A DNA stretch of 64,000 nt from Massilia sp. Root133 (GTDB taxonomy: Bacteria > Pseudomonadota > Gammaproteobacteria > Burkholderiales > Burkholderiaceae_D): contig NZ_LMEW01000016.1 in NCBI RefSeq assembly GCF_001426525.1, positions 1,055 through 65,054 of the forward strand, given 5' to 3'. The notes beneath the pieces are model-generated. The model did not search any database, was not told the origin of the DNA, and saw only the letters and a list, made by a program, of their open reading frames with translations. Positions within the stretch are counted from its first letter, which is position 1. Each line of letters begins with the position of its first letter. Of the stretch, positions 25,080 to 33,116 are shown one piece after another. The position numbers and the translations under genes were made by a program.

Positions 25080-25539
25080 ACTTTCCCATGCCGGCCAGTT
25101 CGTCGCGACGCTGGCCGCCATCGTCGTTGCCGCTTATTTTTTTGCCCGCGTCGAAGTGGAGATCGAAGGCGACGCCGGCTGGGCCGCGAACCTGCCCACC
25201 TGGCGCATCGAAGAGCATCCGCTGCTCGACATCTTCTGGGGCGGCCGCGCGCTGACCGGCTACCACGCGTGGATGTTCTCCTTCATCGGCGTCATTTTTC
25301 ACTTCCCGCTGGCCTTCGTGGGACGATGGTCGTTGCCGCTGGAAGCACGCGCGCTGGGCGCCGTGATGCTGTTCTGGATCGTCGAGGACTGGCTGTGGTT
25401 CGTCGTCAATCCTGCTTTCGGCTGGCGCCGCTTCAAGCGCGAACTGGTCCCCTGGCACAAGCGCTGGTTCGCGGGTGCGCCCGTCGATTACTGGATGTTC
25501 GGCGTCGTCAGCGCGCTGCTGTTCTGGTACGCGTACTGA
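25066..25539 (+). CDS. Small polytopic membrane protein, unknown function
   Basis: The 157-residue protein has about four hydrophobic segments: 10-26, 68-86, 95-113 and 143-157. They alternate with loops rich in Trp, His and Arg (EEHPLLDIFWGG, RELVPWHKRWF). The conserved-looking HP and WxxEDW features suggest a lipid- or heme-related membrane protein, but I cannot assign a family. Its ATG lies inside the preceding glycosyltransferase gene (14-bp overlap), so the pair should be made together. Its 3' end overlaps the convergent HAD gene by 32 bp. Confidence 0.7.
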   Translation: MPVFELSHAGQFVATLAAIVVAAYFFARVEVEIEGDAGWAANLPTWRIEEHPLLDIFWGGRALTGYHAWMFSFIGVIFHFPLAFVGRWSLPLEARALGAVMLFWIVEDWLWFVVNPAFGWRRFKRELVPWHKRWFAGAPVDYWMFGVVSALLFWYAY

Positions 25540-26239
25540 CTGGTCCGCCACGACCCTTGCCCAGGTCCAGCGCGTGACGGATGCGCTGGCACAGTTCGCC
25601 GGACGTGCGCGAGATCAGCTCGTGGGGAATCTCGAATTTCTCGGTCAGCCGGTCGTAGTCCTCGAAGCCGTACGACACCATGAACGGATGCATGCCCGAG
25701 CCGATCGCGGCAGTGAAATCCTTGTGCTCGTCGCCGCACACGTAGGCGCGCGCCGGATTGATGCCGAATTGTTCGCGGATGGCGCGGAACTGGCTCGTCT
25801 TCTTTTCCGAGAGCGGAATGTGGACGAGGAAGTCGAGCGCATTGATGTCGATGTCGTGGCGCTGGAACAGCTGGCGCAGCGTCTCCAGCGGTTCGTTCGT
25901 GATGTTGCGCGTGACCATGCCGACCACGACGTCCGGCGCGGCGACCAGTTCCCGCACGAGGTCGGGGATGCCTTCGTACATCGTCGCTTCCTGGCGATAG
26001 ACCTCCGTGAGGCTGTCGACGAGCCTGGACCGGCTGTTCCTGCGCAGGTTCTTCTTGATGATAGCCGGGAATTCCTTCAATCCGCCCAGGTACTTGAACA
26101 GGTTGTGGCGCTTCTGGAACCGGGCTTCGTCGCCGATGTCCAGCCCATGCCGCGAAAAGGCCGCTTCGATGGCGGAAAAGGCGTCGATGGTGGTGCCGTC
26201 CGCGTCAAGGATCAGCAGGCGTTTCCTGGATTTGTACAT
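25508..26239 (-). CDS. HAD-family hydrolase
   Basis: The 243-residue enzyme starts at ATG 26239 with the HAD motif I LLILDADGTTID (nucleophile Asp12, acid/base Asp14). Motif II is VVGMVTRN and motif IV VCGDEHKD, giving a phosphatase of the phosphoglycolate-phosphatase-like class. The cap domain lies between motifs I and II. The substrate is unknown. An upstream in-frame start at 26284 would add a 15-residue extension without homology. Confidence 0.85.
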   Translation of the reverse strand: MYKSRKRLLILDADGTTIDAFSAIEAAFSRHGLDIGDEARFQKRHNLFKYLGGLKEFPAIIKKNLRRNSRSRLVDSLTEVYRQEATMYEGIPDLVRELVAAPDVVVGMVTRNITNEPLETLRQLFQRHDIDINALDFLVHIPLSEKKTSQFRAIREQFGINPARAYVCGDEHKDFTAAIGSGMHPFMVSYGFEDYDRLTEKFEIPHELISRTSGELCQRIRHALDLGKGRGGPVSTRTRTAAR

Positions 26240-26303
26240 GTGCGTCGTGGCCGGATTCCGTTGCCTCATCATACTCACCAGCACGTTACCGGCGTATGAC
26301 AGA

Positions 26304-27203
26304 TCAGCGCCAGAACAGCACGAACGCGAGCGCGCCGAACAGGAACCATTTGAAGACGTAGTAGACGGTGCGGTTCCAGGCTTTCAACCGCTTGCCGAAC
26401 CGGCGCAACGCGTACAGGTAGCGGAACGCGCGGTTCAGGCCGCCCGTGCGGTCGCCGATCTCGTTCGGCGCCGCCGACGCGCGCAGGATGAAGCCGCCAA
26501 CCGCGCGGCCCACGGCCTGCGCCCAGCGGTATTTCAGCGGACGCTCGACGTCGCAGAACAGGATGATGCGGTCGTGCGCCGTCCGGTTGGCGGCGTCGTG
26601 CAGATAGGTCTCGTCGAACACGACGTCCTCGCCGTCGCGCCACGCATACGGGATGCCGTCGACGACGATGGCGCAGCGGTCGTCGTTGGGTGTCACGAGC
26701 CCGAGGTGGTAGCGCACGGACACGGCCAGCGGATCGCGGTGCAGGCCCAGGGTGCCGCCTGCCGGCAGCAGCGCGAACATCGCCGCCTTGACCGATGGGA
26801 TGCGCTCCAGGATGGCCACGGTGCGCGGACACAATGTCGCCGCGGATGGATGTGGATTGTCGTACCACTTCAGGTAGAAGCGCTTCCAGCCGCGCCGGAA
26901 AAAGGAATTGAAGCCGATGTCGTCGTATTTGTCGGACGGGCGGATGCGCTGCATCTCGTACAGCGCCAGCGCTTCCTGGCGGAACGTGCGCCATTCCTGT
27001 TTGAGATCCGCCAGTTCGGGAAAGCAGGATGCGGGCACGAACGGCGTCGTCGGCACGGCGGAAAACAGATAGCAGAAGCAGTTCAGCGGCGCCGTGAACG
27101 TGGAGTGGTCGGACAGCTGCCGGAACACGCCATGGCGCACGCGGCCGCGCAGGTGCACGTGCACCGCGCTGGCGACGAACAGCAACAGGACGATCCAGCG
27201 CAT
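26304..27203 (-). CDS. Lipid A hydroxylase-like aspartyl/asparaginyl beta-hydroxylase (LpxO family)
   Basis: The 299-residue protein has an N-terminal hydrophobic anchor (1-18) and a 2-oxoglutarate/Fe(II) dioxygenase domain. The iron site is LHRDPLA with His and Asp, and the distal His is in VVFDETYLHDAANRT. The block CAIVVDGIPYAWRDGEDVVFDET matches LpxO, which hydroxylates a secondary acyl chain of lipid A at the inner membrane. The C-terminus carries another hydrophobic segment (KWFLFGALAFVLF). A gap of 64 bp separates it from the HAD gene start. Confidence 0.85.
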   Translation of the reverse strand: MRWIVLLLFVASAVHVHLRGRVRHGVFRQLSDHSTFTAPLNCFCYLFSAVPTTPFVPASCFPELADLKQEWRTFRQEALALYEMQRIRPSDKYDDIGFNSFFRRGWKRFYLKWYDNPHPSAATLCPRTVAILERIPSVKAAMFALLPAGGTLGLHRDPLAVSVRYHLGLVTPNDDRCAIVVDGIPYAWRDGEDVVFDETYLHDAANRTAHDRIILFCDVERPLKYRWAQAVGRAVGGFILRASAAPNEIGDRTGGLNRAFRYLYALRRFGKRLKAWNRTVYYVFKWFLFGALAFVLFWR

Positions 27204-27280
27204 CGGCGGACTCCGCAGTGAAAGGGCGCGCGATCACAACGCGCAACCCTGTCATTGCAGCAGAACGCCTGCGGCGGTGC

Positions 27281-27303
27281 CAGGCGAGCGACAGGCTCGC
27301 CTG
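27281..27303. terminator. Hairpin downstream of the 27311 gene
   Basis: A 9-bp stem (CAGGCGAGC / GCTCGCCTG) with a GACAG loop lies between the minus-strand genes at 27311 and 26304. There is no T-tract on either strand, so a rho-independent role is doubtful; it may be a stem protecting mRNA ends. Confidence 0.35.
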
Positions 27304-27310
27304 ATCCAAC

Positions 27311-27961
27311 TCAATCGCGCTCGATATCCGCGTTCGCGTCGTTGCGGATGAAGCCGGCATCCTGGATGGCGAACACCTTGTCCGGGATCGTCTTGTGATC
27401 GACGTGCGTCACCCGCCACACGGTGCGGCCGTCCGCGGCCTGGATCAGCAGCGGCAGCTTCGCCGTCGTGCTCCAGCACACGTGCGTCGTCTGCGTGCCC
27501 TGGACGAGCGCGACCCATTCGCAGGCGCCGATGGCGCGTGCGGCCTCGTGCGGCGAGGCGGCCGGCACGAGGCGGTAGCCGCCCTTCGGGTGGCGCAGGC
27601 CATGGCCGAGATCGAACCAGTCGGTGAACTGGCCGATGCGGTACAGGTTGTCGCGGTCGATGTCCGTGCGGATTTTCTTGCCGAGATCCAGCACGGACAG
27701 CCGGTAGTCCGGGCTGCCCGGCGTACGCAGCGCGAAACTCTCGGCCTTGTCGTCCGTGCGGCGGCGGATGCGGCGCTCGCCGTCGCGCCAGACTTCCACG
27801 TGGTGTTCGGCACCGCCGGCGAGATAGGTGGCCTCGAAATGGGTGGCCGCCGGCTCGCCGCGCGTGCTGAAGACGTGGTCGAAGTCCAGCGTGGCGGCGC
27901 TGGACGGGGGCGCGGACAAGACGGCCGCGGCCACCATGCAGACAGGAAGGGCGTACTTCAT
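27311..27961 (-). CDS. Secreted protein of unknown function
   Basis: The 216-residue protein has a signal peptide (MKYALPVCMVAAAVLSAPP, cleavage near SSAA) and a periplasmic body with beta-rich segments such as HFEATYLAGGAEHHVEVW and DYRLSVLDLGKKIRTDIDRD. Single Cys residues occur in IGACEW and HVCWS. I recognise no family. Its start is 1 bp from the stop of the phosphodiesterase-like gene, so the two should be co-transcribed and may be functionally linked. Confidence 0.7.
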   Translation of the reverse strand: MKYALPVCMVAAAVLSAPPSSAATLDFDHVFSTRGEPAATHFEATYLAGGAEHHVEVWRDGERRIRRRTDDKAESFALRTPGSPDYRLSVLDLGKKIRTDIDRDNLYRIGQFTDWFDLGHGLRHPKGGYRLVPAASPHEAARAIGACEWVALVQGTQTTHVCWSTTAKLPLLIQAADGRTVWRVTHVDHKTIPDKVFAIQDAGFIRNDANADIERD

Positions 27962-27962
27962 G

Positions 27963-30122
27963 TCAGTTGCGCACCGCGCGGGCCGAGTCGAAGTAGCGGT
28001 ACGACTTGCCGCCCACGGTCAGGTCTTTCACCGAGAGCTCGATGCTGTACATGCCCCTGGCGAGCGCCGTGTCCTTCGCGGCGCCGGTCGGATCCGTCGG
28101 CAGCTCGAACGTGAGGCCGGTCGCGGCGGCGGCCGGGGTCACGGTCGACGGCGTCACCGTCGGCTGGTCCTTCGTGGCGGGCGTCGCCAGGCCTTCGTTC
28201 AGCACGCGGCCGTCGGCCTGCGGCATGGACAGGCCGAGCAGGTAGGCCACGGTCGGTGCCACGTCGACGTTGCCGGACGGCGTCGTCACGACTTTATTCG
28301 TCAGGAACGAGGGGCCGTTGGCGATCAGCGTGTTGTGCACGTCCGAGATGCCGAAGCTGCCGTGCATGCCGCGCTGGCCGCCGACGCTTTCGAACTCGAT
28401 GCCCGGCATGCCCTGCACCGCCGTGTTGTAGTCCCACGAGAACGACACGACGACGTCCGGCTGGCCATTGTTCTGGCGCTTCGCGTTTTCCAGGTTCACC
28501 TGTGCCAGCGACAAGGTGCCGGGGATGCTGCCGTAGCGGCTGTCGACGAAGATCGCCCCGTATTCCTCGCGCTGCTGCAGGAACGTCACGAGCTTCTGGA
28601 CGGTGGCCGCGTCGTGGCCCGGCACGTAGAAGTAGTCGGACCCGCCGTTCGCCGCGACGACGATGCCGTTGGCCGGCAGGCTGCCCGGCGCGGGCACCTT
28701 GAAGCTGGCCACCGGCTTCGCGAGCGCCGCGCTGATCGCCTGGTACTTCGTGTTCGCGCTGCCGCACAGGCTGCCGCTCGTGTCGACCTTGACGGGGATG
28801 ACGGGCTTGCCGTCGGCGGTGAGTCCATACATCGCGCTCGTCGAGCATCCGGAACCGTCATAGGCCGCGAAGCCGCGGTAGGTCAGCAGGTCGGCCGAGC
28901 GCACGTCGCCGGAGAACGAGTAGCCGTTCGGATCCGCGGCGCCGATTGCCGCGCCGCTCACGCCGCCGTTGGGCACGGTGCTTGAGGCCGTGATGGCGCG
29001 CAGTGGGAACGTCGCCACCGGACCGGAAACGCTGGAGTGGCCGTGGTCGGACACGACGACGATATTGGTCGAGCTGTCCAAGCCGTTGGCGCGCAGCGCG
29101 GCGATCAGTTCGCCGAGGCGTGCGTCCTGCGAGCGCAGGCCGGCCTTCATGTTGGCGCTGCCCGGGCCGTAGCCGTGTTCGACGTTGTCCGGCGTGCGGA
29201 ACCAGATCAGCGACAGCATCGGCTTCTTCTGCGGCAGAATATATTGCGTGTACACCGACATCATGTACTTGTTGGCCGCGTCTTCCGGCGCGCCCTGCGT
29301 CGTGTCGGCCGAATCGCGCGCCGCGATGGCGACCTTGCCGTCCGGGTCGAACGCCGTCGTGTTGAACGTGACGTAGCCGGCGCGCGCCGTCGGGTTGCCG
29401 TTATTGCCGGCGAGCGTGACGGCGTCGCTGCCCGAATAATTCTTGACGACGTTCGAGGGCAGCGCGAAGCCCGCTCCCTGCAGCTCGGTGACGAGGCTGC
29501 GCGGCTGCACGGTGTTCTCGTCGAGGAAGACGCCGCCCTTGCCGAGGTCCTGCAGGTACGCGGCGCCCGACTTGCCGATGGTGGCGGTCGTCAGGCCGGC
29601 CGCCTGCGCGGTGGCGAACAGGCTCTTCACGAGCAGCAGCTGGCCGCCGTAGTAATCGTTCAGCGTGGCCAGCACCGCGTAGTCCTCGGTGAACACGGGG
29701 TCCTGGTAATCCTGGGCACTGCCGCCCGCGCCGCTGCCGGCCGGGATCGTGTTGGCGCTGCCCTGCGGCGGCGTCCAGAACGTGTTGCCGTAGAAGCCGC
29801 TGGTCTTCGGGAACGACCCCGTCGCGAACGACGACGAATTCATCATCGTGAAGGTCGGGTAGGTCGAGTGGTTGTCGCTGAAGTTCACGCCGCTCTGGCG
29901 CAGCGCGTACAGGTTCGGCGTGTCCGTCGCGTTGACGGAATCGGGGCGCAGGCCGTCCCACACCATGACGATGGTGCGGGTCGCAGTCGGCGTGGCCGGC
30001 GCGGTCGTGCTGGTATTCGGCGTGGTGGATGCGGTCGTGGTGCCGCCGTCGCTGTCGCTGCCGCAGGCAGCCAGCAGGATGCCGAGCGCGAGCGGGGTAA
30101 TGAAGGTCGTTGCTAACCTCAC
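27963..30122 (-). CDS. Alkaline-phosphatase-superfamily lipoprotein (nucleotide pyrophosphatase/phosphodiesterase type)
   Basis: The 719-residue protein has a lipobox LLAACGSD (Cys20) and a Thr/Ser-rich linker. The catalytic part includes VMVWDGLRPDSVN (metal Asp) and TPNLYALRQSGVNF, then STYPTFTMMNSS with the likely nucleophile Thr, and later VVVSDHGHSSV with the second metal site. This matches the alkaline phosphatase/NPP fold. A C-terminal extension of about 150 residues may bind ligand. The substrate is not known. It should sit in the outer membrane or periplasm. The gene starts just after the intergenic stretch below the GH39 gene. Confidence 0.85.
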   Translation of the reverse strand: MRLATTFITPLALGILLAACGSDSDGGTTTASTTPNTSTTAPATPTATRTIVMVWDGLRPDSVNATDTPNLYALRQSGVNFSDNHSTYPTFTMMNSSSFATGSFPKTSGFYGNTFWTPPQGSANTIPAGSGAGGSAQDYQDPVFTEDYAVLATLNDYYGGQLLLVKSLFATAQAAGLTTATIGKSGAAYLQDLGKGGVFLDENTVQPRSLVTELQGAGFALPSNVVKNYSGSDAVTLAGNNGNPTARAGYVTFNTTAFDPDGKVAIAARDSADTTQGAPEDAANKYMMSVYTQYILPQKKPMLSLIWFRTPDNVEHGYGPGSANMKAGLRSQDARLGELIAALRANGLDSSTNIVVVSDHGHSSVSGPVATFPLRAITASSTVPNGGVSGAAIGAADPNGYSFSGDVRSADLLTYRGFAAYDGSGCSTSAMYGLTADGKPVIPVKVDTSGSLCGSANTKYQAISAALAKPVASFKVPAPGSLPANGIVVAANGGSDYFYVPGHDAATVQKLVTFLQQREEYGAIFVDSRYGSIPGTLSLAQVNLENAKRQNNGQPDVVVSFSWDYNTAVQGMPGIEFESVGGQRGMHGSFGISDVHNTLIANGPSFLTNKVVTTPSGNVDVAPTVAYLLGLSMPQADGRVLNEGLATPATKDQPTVTPSTVTPAAAATGLTFELPTDPTGAAKDTALARGMYSIELSVKDLTVGGKSYRYFDSARAVRN

Positions 30123-30236
30123 GAGGGATCTCCTGGTCGGGTGGGAATCGAGCGCAGGATGGGCGAGGGGCGTGACAGGTTCGTGACAGCAGGGCCTGGC
30201 GGCACATTACGTTACAAAGTTAATCCTCCGGTAATG

Positions 30237-31916
30237 TTAGTAGGTCAGCGTCACCAGCGACACCGCCTGCCTCGGCAACTGCATCCTGACGGTCGCCGTG
30301 CCGTCCGTCGTCTGCAGCGTCGACGCGGGAGCGAGCTCCGCCAGCTCGCTGGCTTTCTGCAGCTCGGCCACCTGCGCCGGCGTCGGGTTTGCGGGCGAGC
30401 CCATGCGCTTCCACGCGGCGTACGAGTTGCCGTGCTCCTGGTCGATGCGGTAGTGGCGCATCTGCACCCGTTGCGCGGGAATGCCGGCGATCCGCAGTTC
30501 GACCGGTGAGCCGGCGTCGATGATGTCGTCGTCGTGGTAATTCCAGACCAGGACGGACACGCTGTGTGCATCCTTCGCCGCCAGCGCATCGATGTCGGTG
30601 CGCGCGCCGCGCACGCCGGCGGCCTGGATGCGGGCCGCGTCGTAGGCGCGGTCGCCCGTCACCGCCACGCGCTCGCCGCGCATCTTGCCGAGCATGCGGA
30701 ACACGTTCAGCACCGGCTTGTTGACGCCGTTGGTCGCCAGGTCGCGGAAGCCCGCGAACCACGGCTGGTCTTCGAACTCGAACGACCAGTTCACCGCGCC
30801 GATCAGGTTCACGCCGCGCCGTGCGGCCAGGTCGTATTCGCGTGCGATCGACGCGGCCGTGTAGCTGGCGTACAGCGTGCCGTTGCGGTAGGAATTTTCC
30901 GGGTTGGTCTGCATGCCGCAGGCGGCGCAGCCTTCCGGGTCGGATTCGCCGATGATGACGGGGACGTTCTTCAGCTCCGGGTATTTTTCGACGAGCGCGA
31001 AGCCTTCGTCGAGGTGGCGGAAGTGCGCGTCCATGCCCATGCGCACGATGCCGTCGACGACCTTCGGCGCGCCCTTGGCGTGGAAGGCGACGAAGTCCAG
31101 CGGCGTGCCGGTCTTGCCGGTCGCGTAATTGGTCTCGTGCAGGCAGTGCTGCAGGAAGTCGTCCATGAAGCGGCCCGCACCGGCCGTGTGCGGCCCGCCG
31201 ATGCGCGCCGTCGGCAGCGCGCGTTTCACCGCGTCGGCCGCGTAGTCGTACATCTTGAAGTACTCGCGCTTCGTGTCCGGCGCGATGAGGTAGAGGCCGT
31301 CCGGCTCGTTCCACACTTCCCAGTACCAGCTCTCGACTTCCTTCCGGCCATAGCGCGCCACGCTGTGCTTGACCCACTGGTAGACCAGCTCGGACCACTT
31401 GGCGTAATCCTTCGGCGGCGTGGCCCAGCCCGTCATGATTTCCTTGTAGGGCGTGCCCGGCTTCCAGTGGTGGCGGTAAGGCTGCGGGCGCTGCGACAGC
31501 GCTTCCGGCATGAAGCCGATCTGCGCCAGCGGCTTCATGCCGCGTTCGATGTACGTGTCGAAGATGCCGTCGATGATCGTCCAGTCGTAGACCGGCTTGC
31601 CGTCCTTGTCCTCGCTGTACATATTCGTCGAGCCCCACTTGAGCGCATAGCTGCCGTCGCCCGACGTCATGAGGTTGTGCGCGCGGACGTACACGGGGAC
31701 GGGGCTCAGCGCGGCGATGTCGCTCAGCAGCTTTTTACCGTTGGGCGCCGTCGTGTAGTTCGGTTCGTCGTAGCCGAACCAGGCCCAGATGGGCGTCATG
31801 GGGCCCTTGACCTGCGTGGCGTCGATGGCCAGCCTGACCGGCTGTGGCGTGGAAGGTTCGGCGGCGTGCAGCGGCGCGCAGGCCGCGAGGAGGAGGGCGG
31901 CGAGGTGTCTCTTCAT
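30237..31916 (-). CDS. Glycoside hydrolase family 39 (xylosidase-like)
   Basis: The 559-residue secreted enzyme has a signal peptide (MKRHLAALLLAACAPLHAA) and a TIM-barrel catalytic part. The acid/base is Glu204 in WNEPDG and the nucleophile Glu324 in IIGESDPEG, matching the GH39 pattern of beta-xylosidases and alpha-L-iduronidases. A beta-sandwich tail (about 450-559) follows. Substrate may be a plant xylan or a bacterial polysaccharide. An inverted repeat immediately upstream of the ATG (31924-31965) is a possible operator or leader hairpin. Confidence 0.85.
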   Translation of the reverse strand: MKRHLAALLLAACAPLHAAEPSTPQPVRLAIDATQVKGPMTPIWAWFGYDEPNYTTAPNGKKLLSDIAALSPVPVYVRAHNLMTSGDGSYALKWGSTNMYSEDKDGKPVYDWTIIDGIFDTYIERGMKPLAQIGFMPEALSQRPQPYRHHWKPGTPYKEIMTGWATPPKDYAKWSELVYQWVKHSVARYGRKEVESWYWEVWNEPDGLYLIAPDTKREYFKMYDYAADAVKRALPTARIGGPHTAGAGRFMDDFLQHCLHETNYATGKTGTPLDFVAFHAKGAPKVVDGIVRMGMDAHFRHLDEGFALVEKYPELKNVPVIIGESDPEGCAACGMQTNPENSYRNGTLYASYTAASIAREYDLAARRGVNLIGAVNWSFEFEDQPWFAGFRDLATNGVNKPVLNVFRMLGKMRGERVAVTGDRAYDAARIQAAGVRGARTDIDALAAKDAHSVSVLVWNYHDDDIIDAGSPVELRIAGIPAQRVQMRHYRIDQEHGNSYAAWKRMGSPANPTPAQVAELQKASELAELAPASTLQTTDGTATVRMQLPRQAVSLVTLTY

Positions 31917-31923
31917 TTTTTTC

Positions 31924-31965
31924 TCGTGGATCGGTCCGATGGGATGATGCTAGGCCGATCCACGA
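31924..31965. promoter_or_regulatory. 11-bp inverted repeat before the GH39 start codon
   Basis: TCGTGGATCGG (31924-31934) and its exact complement CCGATCCACGA (31955-31965) are separated by 20 bp and end 7 bp from the ATG at 31916. It could be an operator for a sugar-responsive repressor or a leader hairpin near the ribosome site. No regulator gene is adjacent. Confidence 0.55.
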
Positions 31966-32019
31966 TGGCCGTCCAATGACGGTTTTTCCGGTGTCGATAC
32001 CGGATCGGATATCGCCCGC

Positions 32020-32364
32020 TCAGCTCTTGCGGACGAATTCCGACTTCAGGCTCATCGCGCCGAAGCCGTCGATCTTGCAGTCGATGTCGTGGTCGCCGTC
32101 GACGAGGCGGATGTTCTTGACCTTGGTCCCCTGCTTGACGACGCCGCCGCCGCCCTTCAGTTTCAGGTCCTTGATGACGGTGACGGTATCGCCGTCCTGC
32201 AGCACGTTGCCGGCCGCATCGCGCCACACGCGGGCCGTCTCTTCAGCCGCTGCGTCGGCCTTGACGGGCCATTCGTGCGCGCATTCCGGGCAAACGTAGT
32301 TGCCCGTGCCGTCTTCGTAAGTCAGCGTGGAACCGCAGGTGGGGCAGGGAGGCAAGGTCGTCAT
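32020..32364 (-). CDS. PhnA/YjdM-like zinc-ribbon protein
   Basis: The 114-residue protein starts at ATG 32364. It has two CxxC knuckles in an N-terminal zinc ribbon (PCPTCGSTL and [10 protein letters not shown]) and the [23 protein letters not shown] block typical of the YjdM/PhnA family. Despite the name, no role in phosphonate breakdown is proven for this family. The ORF extends upstream into the tRNA gene, which is not coding. It is followed by a GH39 gene on the same strand. Confidence 0.85.
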   Translation of the reverse strand: MTTLPPCPTCGSTLTYEDGTGNYVCPECAHEWPVKADAAAEETARVWRDAAGNVLQDGDTVTVIKDLKLKGGGGVVKQGTKVKNIRLVDGDHDIDCKIDGFGAMSLKSEFVRKS

Positions 32365-32393
32365 GGCAGTGTGCGAAAGGGATAGTGGAATGC

Positions 32394-32420
32394 AAAACGC
32401 CAACCGCAGGGGTTGGCGTT
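32394..32420 (-). terminator. Hairpin terminator of tRNA-Phe copy 1
   Basis: On the minus strand a 10-bp stem (AACGCCAACC / GGTTGGCGTT) with a 5-base loop is followed by TTTTG, just 12 bp after the tRNA 3' end. It also lies before the zinc-ribbon gene start. Confidence 0.7.
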
Positions 32421-32431
32421 GCTGGAATTCT

Positions 32432-32507
32432 TGGTGGCCCGGGGCGGAATCGAACCACCGACACAAGGATTTTCAATCCTCTGCTCTACCAACTGAGCTA
32501 CCAGGCC
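32432..32507 (-). tRNA. tRNA-Phe (GAA), copy 1
   Basis: The 76-nt minus-strand sequence begins GGCCTGGTAGCTCAG and ends in an encoded CCA. All arms pair: acceptor GGCCTGG/CCGGGCC, D arm GCTC/GAGC, anticodon stem GAGGA/TCCTT and T arm GTTCGATTC. The anticodon loop TTGAAAA gives GAA at 34-36. The -10-like sequence on the minus strand is TATACT at 32518-32523. Confidence 0.97.
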
Positions 32508-32543
32508 AAGGCGGCGCAGTATAGCACGGCTTAACAAAAAACC

Positions 32544-33029
32544 CTAATTTTTTGCTGCGGCACGTTCCTCATGCTGGCGATCGAGCGCCAGGCGCAGCTC
32601 CTTGCGGGCCTTCGCTTCCTTGTGGCGGCGCAGCTCGTCCGGTCCGAACGGGCGCAGCGGCGGCACGGGGACGGGCTGCTTGTCGTCGCCCACGGCCACC
32701 ATCGTGAAGAAGCAGCTGTTCACGTGGCGCACCTGCTGCGTGCGGATGTCCTCGGCCACGACCTTGATGCCGATTTCCATCGACGTGCGGCCCGTGTAGT
32801 TCACGGCGGCCAGGAACGTCACCAGCTCGCCCACGTGGATGGGCTGGCGGAACGTCACCTGGTCGACGCTCATCGTCACGACATAGGTGCCGGCATAGCG
32901 GCTGGCGCAGGCGTAGGCCACCTGGTCGAGCAGTTTCAGGATGTTCCCGCCGTGCACGTTACCGGAAAAGTTCGCGGTGTCCGGCGTCATCAGGACCGTC
33001 ATGGTGAGTTGGTGGGCTGGCAGGTTCAT
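32544..33029 (-). CDS. Acyl-CoA thioesterase (YciA-like hotdog fold)
   Basis: The 161-residue cytosolic protein has the hotdog thioesterase signature FSGNVHGGNILKLLDQVAY, then VTFRQPIHVGELVTF. The length fits YciA/BfiA-type enzymes that hydrolyse acyl-CoA esters; chain specificity cannot be read. The C-terminal tail is Arg/Lys-rich. It is flanked by the tRNA-Phe gene and the chemoreceptor on the same strand. Confidence 0.88.
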   Translation of the reverse strand: MNLPAHQLTMTVLMTPDTANFSGNVHGGNILKLLDQVAYACASRYAGTYVVTMSVDQVTFRQPIHVGELVTFLAAVNYTGRTSMEIGIKVVAEDIRTQQVRHVNSCFFTMVAVGDDKQPVPVPPLRPFGPDELRRHKEAKARKELRLALDRQHEERAAAKN

Positions 33030-33116
33030 GGCGTCGAGCGTAAAGATGAAGAATAGGGAGGATGTTGCCTGAGAAACCCGGTTGCGGCAACAACCCCTAT
33101 CCTTTGGTCAGAACTC

